Virus record (IMG/VR): IMGVR_UViG_3300035145_003920
Coordinates: 1-64,000 of that record
Length of the DNA: 64,000 nt
From: a virus
Direction: 5' to 3' (one strand)
Made by a program: the position numbers and the translations under genes
The notes under the pieces: generated by a model
What the model saw: the letters and a program-made list of their open reading frames with translations, nothing else
Database searches by the model: none
Told to the model about the DNA's origin: nothing
Shown: piece by piece, positions 26,001 through 33,310 of the stretch
Layout: every line of letters starts with the position of its first letter
How positions within the stretch are numbered: the stretch's first letter is position 1

Positions 26001-26524
26001 CTAATAGATCCCCTATTTAATGATTTTACTGTTACTGAGGTAATCCCAGGCATAGGTTGTTGACCAAAATCAGTTCCACCTAAACCATATACTGAATTAA
26101 AATTCCAAATACTTTTAGTTTTATTATATCCTGATCTAGAGGTATACCCTAATCCTTTTCCTTTTTGAAAATTATCTTCACCATATATAGGATTACCCTC
26201 ATCATCATAACTTTCATTAATTATCTCTCTATTTAAACGTGAGGTACCATTAAATAAAATAGTTTTTTCTGCTAATTCAGTGCCTCTAAATTGATTTACT
26301 AAAGTTGGATCCCCAATAACTCTTGCTAATCTTTCTAAACCACCATCTTCTTTAACAATCTCCATTCCTGAAGCTAACTTAACCCAGGCAGTTTGATTAT
26401 TTAAATATTGGATTTGTTCTGGAGTTCTATCTTGACCATATCCAGAATATTGGTCTTTTTGTCTTTGACCAATTTGTTTGAATACATATTCTTTAAATTC
26501 TTCTCCAACTATGTTTCCAGTCAT
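23006..26524 (-). CDS. Baseplate hub protein with C-terminal M15 peptidase
   Basis: The 1172-residue product appears to fuse hub and cell-wall-cutting functions, as T4 splits between gp27 and gp5. The N-terminal part (VYGLGGTDFGQQPMPG, VKAYNKYQF-like strands) fits a hub. The C-terminus from about 1020 is a peptidase M15/VanY-type domain: SRHNYYASID (His1083, Asp1090), GLVWGGTF, and DSVHFGLEF (His1137) give the zinc ligands. It should cleave peptide stems of peptidoglycan during DNA injection. The following LysM-like gene is 2 bases away. Confidence 0.85.
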   Translation of the reverse strand: MTGNIVGEEFKEYVFKQIGQRQKDQYSGYGQDRTPEQIQYLNNQTAWVKLASGMEIVKEDGGLERLARVIGDPTLVNQFRGTELAEKTILFNGTSRLNREIINESYDDEGNPIYGEDNFQKGKGLGYTSRSGYNKTKSIWNFNSVYGLGGTDFGQQPMPGITSVTVKSLNRGSIREANVQIKAYNKYQFALLELLYLRIGFTMMLEWGNDKYIDNDGNFKSTENTIIEDLWFNTNDTTQLSMINTIEEYRIKYHGNYDGFFGKVVNFTWTFGSDGSYDIDLKLITVGDVVESIQANIPVSAVDLDEIQVDISSSIDDNQLIGFKNLIDTPIVNSAQDNKLGRYLFSTIGLDDLFKNDSRYFSSYNAAATIGAKKSGRTTSIDRNTLKSNNKYFYYMSFGELLELVQNNLIPGIKTGDFISPQLDIENDVFANKVSYFPNQISLDPRVCIFKPVFGDLGEDNPRFRINGIITPESLEKDLESYVSFTPSGVLYGRLMNIYLNYDFISSSLIANTTDGKLSVFKFFKRICDGINSALGGVNHIEPVIKEDKIVTFIDQNPISGYLEDIADPKVEVVDLEVYGYNSSKKESNFVKDISFKTSITPDLASMISIGTTAGGSTTKVEDGTAFSYWNEGLRDRFSPAIVDPQNNMTKEDKEEKELQKRADALAKIWNQKSSWVAFSGTDKSSDNRFKSFEKSEYGRDNRSIHHESIRGNMSIKEFVNRTLKNDRHLAANDDLISQSELSAEQNNNYAVYLADAFGGGTELKVQTWVWKPNRRENGERKSAGWVLVEKKYKVNPNKANYFKYDSSFISRGKAAFRTYINTITKEIYDTPNIDNPEDKSNRSPSSQIGFIPVGFNITLEGISGIKIYNKLNINNTFLPDQYPKALKFLIQKVDHKIQDNTWETDLDTLSIPNTKKIVKGNVGNLYSEIQKTQTGLLPENERGPQPDDTKELVIKIRKGELLGYKVPSNTEINAEAFRIYPKIENPKGTQGRSRKMKRDQWIRNKKANLHLDRTIYVTVNSSKVIETLNPDAKPAFRKFFTYLEENYKGYTLRINDVGRSIEESKELQKVNSSNADPGKSRHNYYASIDMNVDTPSGKSLMKDNNVPWINHGFDKAATQNGLVWGGTFAGYVDSVHFGLEFNINVAVENATAKYGAITNMRGDDGRKVKLI

Positions 26525-26526
26525 AA

Positions 26527-26829
26527 CTATCTTTCATTTAAGGCCTTGAATTGAGAAATTACTGAACCTATATTTTGTGGTATCCTAATTTGTCTGCCTT
26601 CTGGAATATAATAAGAATTTTGGGGTAAATCACTATTTGCTGAAGAAATGATCCACCATAAAGAAGAATCATTATAATATTCTTGGGCTAAGACATCAAA
26701 TCTATCTCCTTGGGTAGTATAAACGTAAATATCTTCAAAAGATAAAGGTATTTCTGGATACTTAGTAGTACCGTAATATTTTTTACCTGTGAGGTCATTT
26801 AATATTTTTATGTCTTGATATCTTCTCAT
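26527..26829 (-). CDS. LysM-like baseplate protein (gp53/gpX type)
   Basis: The 100-residue product contains YTTQGDRFDVLAQEYYND, SLWWIISSAN and IPEGRQIRIPQN. That is the order and spacing of LysM-like tail proteins of the P2 gpX and T4 gp53 kind, which clamp the baseplate or hub. It overlaps its upstream neighbour by 4 bases and precedes the hub gene. Confidence 0.8.
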   Translation of the reverse strand: MRRYQDIKILNDLTGKKYYGTTKYPEIPLSFEDIYVYTTQGDRFDVLAQEYYNDSSLWWIISSANSDLPQNSYYIPEGRQIRIPQNIGSVISQFKALNER

Positions 26830-28976
26830 TTATTAATATAATTTATATCATCATAATTATTATTAAACCCATTATCTAAAGCTATATATCTTTCTTTACC
26901 AAATTTAGTTAGATCACCATTCTTTTTAAAGCTATTTCTTTGAACTTGAGGGGTAAATTCATGTATTGGAATAAAGTTAAATCCTGTTACTTTAATTATA
27001 TGAGGCATTTCTTTTACCGTTTTATCAGATTTAATTTTATTATTTCCTGTTCCTACTGTACTTTCAGGATTTGTTGGTATACCTATTTCCCAAGGTGATT
27101 CTTCAGGAACACCATAAGATAAACTTGTAATAATTCCTGGTTGTTCATATAAGTAACCCCCAACAGTTAAAGTAGCTAAATTGCCTCTCATATATCCTAT
27201 AGTTTTAGAATAATCAGGTGCTAATGTTGAAGCTAAATAATTTAACTTTTGGTACATTGGCATTAATTCTTGTTTAGATTGGGCTGCTACTGTCCAACCT
27301 AACGAAATTTTTCTATCAAATCCATTATATCTGTAGAAATTTTCTCCTCTACCCATGAATTTATCTGAATTCCATTCTGCACTATAATCATCATTCATTG
27401 AATCTAAAAATGCTCTAAAATGAATAAATACTTTTTGTGAAGGATTATCATTTTGAATAATTCCAATTCTAAATTTAACTAAATCATTTTTATCTTTATC
27501 TTGTCTAACTATTCCTGATTTATATAATCTAATAGCATTGACTTTATCTACAGGATCTAATTCTGTTATAGATTTGTCTTTATCTCTTCCTATTTGTTGT
27601 TTACCTATTTGATAATTTCTTGTGTCATTCTTTTTACCTGGGTTTCCTAAACCAACTCTAGTTTCAATATTACTATCAGGATAACTTAAGCTAATAGTGT
27701 TTTTTCTATAATCTTCTGTTATTGTAGGATTTTCTTTACTAGATTGTCTTGCAAGTATATCTTCACTTACATTATAAGAATTTGGAGCTATTAATTTTCC
27801 ATCTGCTCCAAATGCACTTTTCATAACATCTGTTACTTGAGTAACAGGATTATTATTAAATTTTTGTAAATCAAGTTGGTTTTGAAAGGCACTTAAATTT
27901 GCACTTAAATCTTTATTTAAAAACTTACTAAATGGGTTTGGTTTTGGGGCAGAAGATGAATTATTATTTAAAAATTCTAGATATTTAGTAGAAGCTCCTA
28001 TTCTTTTAAATTGATCATTTGTAGTAAGACTTACATATTCTGCATCATTAGTAAATAAATTACGTCCTGTATATGTTGAAGGAGTATATCTGGTATTATA
28101 TTTTCCACTATTAATTGTATCAACATTTAATTGATTTAAAAAGTTATTACCACTAAAATTATTAGAACCAAATTGAATTGGTTTAGATATGTCAATATTA
28201 GTTGGAAAAGAAAAATCAGGGGTTTTAATATCCATACCTCCAGCCCAACTTACTCCTCCTTTTACATAATTTAAATTTGGGTTATTTAAACCTGTTCTTT
28301 GTTTAGATAAAGGTATTCTTGTTTTTCCTATACCTAATATAGCACCAGGTCCTCCTTGATAATTAAAAAGTTCTGTTGCAGATGTTTTTTTATTTACCTT
28401 TTCAGTAGTAAATTGTTTTAATTTACTTTCATAATTAGGATTTGAAGTTATTTCAATATAAGTTGGTTGTCCTAATGGATCTGTAGCACCAAATAATTCA
28501 AATATACCTCCTCCATTTTTTCCAATACCTTTAAATGGATCAATTCCTTGTTTATTTAAATGCAGGCCTATAGAGTTACCAGCGCTCTGTAATAAAGTAG
28601 AGGTCGGTAAGTATATACCGTTATTTAACGCTTTACCTTTGCCATCTGTGGCAACGGACATACGAGATAGTAAATTTTCTTTGGCTATGAATAATGGACC
28701 TCCAATTGATTTAAAATCAAAAAACATTTGAGCTAATCTAGAAACGTCCCTAACTGCTCTACCAGGCATTAAAGTACCGCCTCTTAGTAGAACATCAGGC
28801 CCACCAGATCTATCAACCCCGCTTAAATCCCTATTTGCATCCGCTGAGAATGGTAAATTTGGATTACCAGGTAAGTCTCTAGTAATATATGGTTGGTTAC
28901 TAGATCCTCCCCCTACGCGATCTTTAGTATATCTGAGGCTTTTTAGATTTGTTTTAAAATCAATTAATCCTCCCAT
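26826..28976 (-). CDS. Baseplate/tail-tube initiator-like protein
   Basis: The 716-residue product has a Gly/Pro/Asn-rich N-terminal half. The C-terminal part contains IHFRAFLDSMNDDYSAEWN, KISLGWTVAAQSKQEL, and LTVGGYLYEQPGIITSLSY followed by ESPWEIGI. That segment reads like the tube-initiator or cap proteins (T4 gp48/gp54) that follow the tape measure. The assignment rests mainly on position between tape measure and LysM/hub genes. Confidence 0.6.
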   Translation of the reverse strand: MGGLIDFKTNLKSLRYTKDRVGGGSSNQPYITRDLPGNPNLPFSADANRDLSGVDRSGGPDVLLRGGTLMPGRAVRDVSRLAQMFFDFKSIGGPLFIAKENLLSRMSVATDGKGKALNNGIYLPTSTLLQSAGNSIGLHLNKQGIDPFKGIGKNGGGIFELFGATDPLGQPTYIEITSNPNYESKLKQFTTEKVNKKTSATELFNYQGGPGAILGIGKTRIPLSKQRTGLNNPNLNYVKGGVSWAGGMDIKTPDFSFPTNIDISKPIQFGSNNFSGNNFLNQLNVDTINSGKYNTRYTPSTYTGRNLFTNDAEYVSLTTNDQFKRIGASTKYLEFLNNNSSSAPKPNPFSKFLNKDLSANLSAFQNQLDLQKFNNNPVTQVTDVMKSAFGADGKLIAPNSYNVSEDILARQSSKENPTITEDYRKNTISLSYPDSNIETRVGLGNPGKKNDTRNYQIGKQQIGRDKDKSITELDPVDKVNAIRLYKSGIVRQDKDKNDLVKFRIGIIQNDNPSQKVFIHFRAFLDSMNDDYSAEWNSDKFMGRGENFYRYNGFDRKISLGWTVAAQSKQELMPMYQKLNYLASTLAPDYSKTIGYMRGNLATLTVGGYLYEQPGIITSLSYGVPEESPWEIGIPTNPESTVGTGNNKIKSDKTVKEMPHIIKVTGFNFIPIHEFTPQVQRNSFKKNGDLTKFGKERYIALDNGFNNNYDDINYINK

Positions 28977-28986
28977 TTAAAAAGAT

Positions 28987-29196
28987 TTATTCAGGTAAAT
29001 TGTCCATATATTTAGGTGGAGTTTGTCCATCTAAATCTAATTCCGAAGGTACTGGTTTACCATTTACAGTTGGAATACCATTAATAGAATACTCTTTATG
29101 CAATTTTGAACTTGCAAAATCAGGTACACTAGGAGTGGATCCATCTAAGTTTGTTAAATTTGAACCTTGGTTTAATAATTTATCTTTAAGTCCCAT
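28987..29196 (-). CDS. Small hypothetical tail-operon protein
   Basis: The 69-residue product is hydrophilic and Pro/Asp/Leu-rich (NLTNLDGSTPSVPD, PSELDLDGQTPPKYMDN). It is not recognised. It has its own late-promoter-like element 9 bases upstream and lies between tape-measure and baseplate genes, so expression late in infection is likely. Confidence 0.6.
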   Translation of the reverse strand: MGLKDKLLNQGSNLTNLDGSTPSVPDFASSKLHKEYSINGIPTVNGKPVPSELDLDGQTPPKYMDNLPE

Positions 29197-29205
29197 AATT
29201 TTATT

Positions 29206-29219
29206 TTATTATAAATATT
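29206..29219 (-). promoter_or_regulatory. Late-promoter-like element
   Basis: The sense strand reads AATATTTATAATAA, ending 9 bases before the ATG at 29196. It is identical to copies before the tape-measure and tube genes. Confidence 0.5.
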
Positions 29220-29222
29220 GAA

Positions 29223-31661
29223 TTAAGAAATTTCGTATAAGTTCATAGGAGACATTTCTGGTTTTTTAGAATTTTGTCTAATTAATGTAGATAATAATCT
29301 ATTTGTTTGTTCTCCTACTTTATTATCTTGTTGTGGTATATTAATTGATCCTGCTCCTGCTGAAATAACATCATTACCTCTAAATAAATTTGTACCAGCA
29401 ATTACTGTATCTCTATTATTTAATGATATAGCTCCTTCAGGGCCTAAAAGTACTCTACTTCCATACCCACCACTTGCTCCTTGAGGTTTAGATAATACAT
29501 CATCACCTTTTTCAGATTTGCCTAATAAACTAGCAATTCCTGCTATTGCAGCTCCTGCTGCTATAACACCTAAGGCAGCTTTAAATGGGTTTGCAATAGC
29601 ATAAGCTGCTGCCTGAGCCATAGCACTAGATTTTGATGATGCCGCTGTAAGTCTTAATAATCTATTTAATTTAGCAAACCCAGCTAAACCTTTTATTAAT
29701 TGGGCTCCAAACATTACTGCCATTATACTATTAATAGCAAATGAACTTTCTAAAATTTTACCAATTAAATTAGCAAAATTACCTAGGGGTCCATCTACAA
29801 GATTAACTAAAGTATCCTGCATTTTTGCAATAGCATCATTAAATTTTTCTTGGGTAGATAATGCTTCTACTCTTTTAGCTACTTCTTCACCTTGTTCTGC
29901 TGCTATGGTTTCAAAGTTTTTACCTCTATATTGTTCTAAAAGAAGCATATCACTCATTTGATCAACACTCATTCCTAAAGATTCAGCAAATGCTTCCTGT
30001 TGAATGCGGTTCATATTTGAAAAGTCACTAAAGTCACCCATTTGACTATTAATTTCTTCCATTAATGTAACTTGATCATTATTAAGAGCGGCTAATCTTG
30101 CCCTTTCTAAATTAATATCTCTACCAATTAATAATTCAGCTTGTAATTCACTTGTAATTGAACTTTCAAAATCTAATAATTTACCAGCAATTGAATTCAC
30201 ATCTTGTAAAGTCATTCCTAAAGCTTTAGCTTTTGCTACTGCTTCAGTTAATGCTTCTACTGAACCTTGATTTTGGACTAAGGCATAAGCACCTGCTTTA
30301 CCTACTTCGTCCATTACTTGTTTTATATTTAACTGAACTCCATATTGGGAACTAACTGATTGTGCTATTTCATAAGAAGCTAATTTTTGTTCATCAAAAC
30401 TAGCACCTGTAGCTTCTGCAAATAATTGTAATTGGGCAGCGGATTCTACTGATGCTCCTAATCTTTGGGTAATTTCAGCAAATGTAACAGAATTTTCAAG
30501 ATTTAATTTACCTTGTAATCCTAAAGCTTCATTAAATTGAGCTTGTGCTTCAGCTATTCTTTTAACATTAACAAAGGTTTCTGCGGAAGCATTAGCCATG
30601 TCCCCCATTTCTTGTCTTACATCTAAAGCCTCTTCGTAACTTAAATTTAAATTTTTCTGTAGGTCAACAACTTGTTTGTTTACACTTCCTGCTGCTTTAA
30701 CTAACATTGTAAATATAGCAAGGGGATCGGTTAATCCTTTAGCCATATTAGCTAAAGAACTTGTTATACCTGTAAGTGCTATTTTAGTCCTATTAGCAAA
30801 AGTACCAGCTTTCTCTGCAGCATCGGCATTAAGTTCACCTATTTTTTTCTGAGCTTTTTCTTGTCTTTCTTTTAAGACAGCTATTCTTTCTTCTTTTTCT
30901 GTAACCTCCCTTTGGGTTAAGTTTCCTTTTTCTAGTTCTTGTTGTAAATCTCCAATTTCATCTGAAGTTGATCTAATGATTCTATTTGCAAGAGCATATT
31001 TATGTTTAAATTCGTCACTTTCTTTAACTCCTTTAATAATCTCTCTTGAGAGATCAGCCATTTCTTCTTTAACTTCTCCTAATTTAAAATAAGAAGAAAA
31101 TTGTTTTAACCCAGGAAGATTAGTAATACTATCTAGAAGAGCTCCAGTAGCCCCTAAAGAATCTTCTATAGCTTCAGCTTCTCTTACTGATTCTGCTAAT
31201 TGTTGATTAAAAATAGATTCTAAATTTAAAATTCCAGTTAAATTAGATAATTGGGTTTTATCTAATTGTCCTTGTTCTTTTAATAATTTTAAATTGCTAA
31301 ATTGAATCTTGGCTTTTTCTTGTTCTTTTTTAGCTTGTTTAACAGTAACATTGTAAACACCCTCAGTACTATTATATAAATTTCGAGAGATATTAAATAA
31401 ATCTCTAGTACCCTTTACAATTTGTTGTGTTGTGGATTTTCCTTTAGTTAATTCATTTACTATACCTGAAAAAGAATTATATGTACTTCTGGCTGATACA
31501 TCTATATCATCTATATCATTTTGGATACTGCGAAGAATTCTTTCAGCTGTTTCTAGATTAGTAATATTATCAGTATTGAATATATCAGTTCTTCCTCCTA
31601 AACTATTTAATCGTTTAAGAGCATCTTCAATCTGTTTTAGCTTTTTATCTAGATCAGCCAT
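29223..31661 (-). CDS. Tail tape measure protein
   Basis: The 812-residue product is almost entirely helical, with long coiled coils (1-300). A central hydrophobic region follows (about 580-690: FAINSIMAVMFGAQLIKGLAG, and an Ala/Ile-rich segment), with a Gly-rich end. This pattern, its position after the gp26-like chaperone and before the baseplate genes, and the chaperone frameshift upstream identify it as the tape measure (T4 gp29 equivalent). The hydrophobic part may insert in the host membrane at injection. The key segment runs over 20 residues, so only its start is quoted. Confidence 0.85.
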   Translation of the reverse strand: MADLDKKLKQIEDALKRLNSLGGRTDIFNTDNITNLETAERILRSIQNDIDDIDVSARSTYNSFSGIVNELTKGKSTTQQIVKGTRDLFNISRNLYNSTEGVYNVTVKQAKKEQEKAKIQFSNLKLLKEQGQLDKTQLSNLTGILNLESIFNQQLAESVREAEAIEDSLGATGALLDSITNLPGLKQFSSYFKLGEVKEEMADLSREIIKGVKESDEFKHKYALANRIIRSTSDEIGDLQQELEKGNLTQREVTEKEERIAVLKERQEKAQKKIGELNADAAEKAGTFANRTKIALTGITSSLANMAKGLTDPLAIFTMLVKAAGSVNKQVVDLQKNLNLSYEEALDVRQEMGDMANASAETFVNVKRIAEAQAQFNEALGLQGKLNLENSVTFAEITQRLGASVESAAQLQLFAEATGASFDEQKLASYEIAQSVSSQYGVQLNIKQVMDEVGKAGAYALVQNQGSVEALTEAVAKAKALGMTLQDVNSIAGKLLDFESSITSELQAELLIGRDINLERARLAALNNDQVTLMEEINSQMGDFSDFSNMNRIQQEAFAESLGMSVDQMSDMLLLEQYRGKNFETIAAEQGEEVAKRVEALSTQEKFNDAIAKMQDTLVNLVDGPLGNFANLIGKILESSFAINSIMAVMFGAQLIKGLAGFAKLNRLLRLTAASSKSSAMAQAAAYAIANPFKAALGVIAAGAAIAGIASLLGKSEKGDDVLSKPQGASGGYGSRVLLGPEGAISLNNRDTVIAGTNLFRGNDVISAGAGSINIPQQDNKVGEQTNRLLSTLIRQNSKKPEMSPMNLYEIS

Positions 31662-31670
31662 AAAGGTTGT

Positions 31671-31684
31671 TTATTATAAATATT
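31671..31684 (-). promoter_or_regulatory. Late-promoter-like element before the tape measure
   Basis: The sense strand reads AATATTTATAATAA, 9 bases upstream of the tape-measure ATG. It directly follows the stop of the frameshift extension at 31686. Confidence 0.5.
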
Positions 31685-31685
31685 G

Positions 31686-31961
31686 TTATTTATAACTTGT
31701 TTTACCTTTTGCTCCCTTTAAGAAATCAGGAGCTTGTACTTTGCCATCTTTACCTATTACAGTAACTTGGTCTTTGGAATCTTGTGTTTTTTGATTTTCC
31801 TTAGCTTGTTTAGCATACCACTCTTCTATAAATTTAAAAGTAGCATTTCTAAGCCATACAGGCATATTATAAACAGTTTGATAGTCATATCCACCTTTAC
31901 CATGGAATACTATCTCATGTATTTGTCTAAATAAACCTTTTCTATAAGTTGGCGTCAGGCC
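31686..31961 (-). CDS. Frameshift extension of tail assembly chaperone
   Basis: A second frame continues past the 31942 stop for 91 codons (GLTPTYRKGLFRQIHEI..., then FHGKGGYDYQTVYNMPVWLR and a Lys/Gln-rich tail) to a TAA at 31686. Its only ATG is at 31865, in the middle of the conserved-looking part. The frame joins the gp26-like gene exactly at a U7 run (31962-31968): slipping +1 (or -2) on UUU-UUU gives LSFF then GLTP. The fused product would have about 329 residues. Tail chaperones upstream of tape measures are commonly made this way. A separate protein from ATG 31865 (59 aa) is the alternative. Confidence 0.7.
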   Translation of the reverse strand, partial: GLTPTYRKGLFRQIHEIVFHGKGGYDYQTVYNMPVWLRNATFKFIEEWYAKQAKENQKTQDSKDQVTVIGKDGKVQAPDFLKGAKGKTSYK

Positions 31962-32676
31962 AAAAAAAGCTGAGGTTAATTGGGATGATACGGTCTCTTC
32001 CGTCTGAGCTCCGAAAGGACAAATCCACGTCAGGCATGCACTCTTTGTACTTTTGCCTTAACGCGCGTGAATCCATAGCTAATAAATAATTATCTACAAA
32101 TTCCCCAATGACCTTGGGAGTTCCGTCTCCTTCTACGGAAGTTATAATGGTTTTTAAACGAGTAGAAATTTCTGGAGAGGCATCTGGAGTAATTTTCTTA
32201 ATACCATCTAAATCTTTTTCAATTTTCTTTTCGTCTTTACCGGTTAATAATTTAAATTTTATTTTATTACCTGAATTAGGTAATTCATAATCAAATTCGT
32301 TTGTATGTTTAGGTAAATTATCAAAATCAATCTTAACATTTTCTAACTTTGTTAAATCAATATTTTCTTCTTTACCTGCTATTTTAATAGGATAATTTTT
32401 ACCATATCCTAAAATTCTTGCTGATATAAGTAATGCACTTTTATCTCCTGTTATCATATCATCTAGATCAAACTTAGGGGAAATAATTAGGGAAGATAAT
32501 AGTTTATCTAAAACAGTACCATCTTGAATATAATTTGCATTAGTAAGAATATCCTCTTCTTTAGCAGTCATGTATTTCATTTCTACTATACCACTTGATA
32601 GGGGATGTTCTTCAGGATAAAACCAACCTTTTGAAGGTAATTTAACTTCTTCAGTTGGGAATTTAAAGTCGGGCAT
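31942..32676 (-). CDS. gp26-like baseplate hub/tail assembly chaperone
   Basis: The 244-residue product begins FKFPTEEVKLPSKGWFYPEE and has MKYMTAKEEDILTN. These are hallmarks of the T4-like gp26 family seen in marine myoviruses. It ends INLSFFWPDANL, where FFWPD is the usual C-terminal motif. These proteins help assemble the hub and tape measure. The codons for FF lie on a U7 run that probably allows a frameshift into the next 91 codons. A terminator and the tube gene lie upstream; a weaker TATTTATTA element is at about 32709. Confidence 0.8.
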   Translation of the reverse strand: MPDFKFPTEEVKLPSKGWFYPEEHPLSSGIVEMKYMTAKEEDILTNANYIQDGTVLDKLLSSLIISPKFDLDDMITGDKSALLISARILGYGKNYPIKIAGKEENIDLTKLENVKIDFDNLPKHTNEFDYELPNSGNKIKFKLLTGKDEKKIEKDLDGIKKITPDASPEISTRLKTIITSVEGDGTPKVIGEFVDNYLLAMDSRALRQKYKECMPDVDLSFRSSDGRDRIIPINLSFFWPDANL

Positions 32677-32723
32677 AATCTTTATTTTAATTAAAACGTT
32701 TTGTCAGTAATAAATATTAAGAT

Positions 32724-32749
32724 AAAAAAAAGCTTGACCGAAGCCAAGC
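32724..32749 (-). terminator. Intrinsic terminator with UUCG tetraloop
   Basis: On the minus strand GCTTGGC and GTCAAGC pair (one G-U) around the loop TTCG, then eight T follow. The C(UUCG)G loop is unusually stable. It lies 30 bases after the tail-tube stop, so it probably limits read-through from the highly expressed sheath/tube genes. Confidence 0.9.
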
Positions 32750-32779
32750 AATTTTTCAAAAGTATGAGGGTTGGGTTTT

Positions 32780-33268
32780 TTAGAAGTTTAATACACAATA
32801 ATCTGGTTGTACAGTCATTGTGAGTTCTTGTGCGGCATTTTCTTGATCCCAGTTATAATCACCAAAGTTAGCTTCAGTAATTATAGCACCTTTAATAATC
32901 CATTCAGATACGATATCTCCTACAGGACCTAATACGTTTACAGTTAAGTCTTTTTTATAGAAATCACTGTATCCATCTCTACCTGTTACTGATTCATGGT
33001 GTAATCTTACCCACTCCATTACAGCTTGAGCACCTGATGGTGTAATAGGATCAAATAATGTGAACTGGATTGTATTCCAAACTGTTTTTCCTTTAACATA
33101 ACGTTGAACGTTAATATGATTTAAAGGCACAGTCCCTTGGGTTACAGATACGGCTCCGACACCCTTCATAATGTACGAAGGAAATCCATCAATATAAAGA
33201 ATAAATCTATTCTTTTGTTTTGGCTCAAATGCCGTATAAAAAATTTCGTTAGGATCTAATACTGCCAT
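32780..33268 (-). CDS. Tail tube protein (gp19-like)
   Basis: The 162-residue product fits the T4 gp19/T4-like tube family: KNRFILYIDGFPSYIMKGV, then VPLNHINVQRYVKGKTVWN and IQFTLFDPI, ending ELTMTVQPDYCVLNF. These polymerise into the inner tail tube. It follows the sheath gene, has its own late-promoter-like element, and is followed by a strong terminator. Confidence 0.95.
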   Translation of the reverse strand: MAVLDPNEIFYTAFEPKQKNRFILYIDGFPSYIMKGVGAVSVTQGTVPLNHINVQRYVKGKTVWNTIQFTLFDPITPSGAQAVMEWVRLHHESVTGRDGYSDFYKKDLTVNVLGPVGDIVSEWIIKGAIITEANFGDYNWDQENAAQELTMTVQPDYCVLNF

Positions 33269-33282
33269 TTTATGTTTTTATT

Positions 33283-33296
33283 TTATTATAAATATT
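33283..33296 (-). promoter_or_regulatory. Late-promoter-like element before the tube gene
   Basis: The sense strand reads AATATTTATAATAA, 14 bases upstream of the tube ATG at 33268. Confidence 0.5.
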
Positions 33297-33310
33297 CTAC
33301 TTTTTAATTT

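Noticed and set aside
31734-31934. Hydrophobic plus-strand frame of 66 residues
   Set aside because: It lies opposite the frameshift extension of the tail chaperone, and no other plus-strand gene is supported in the window.
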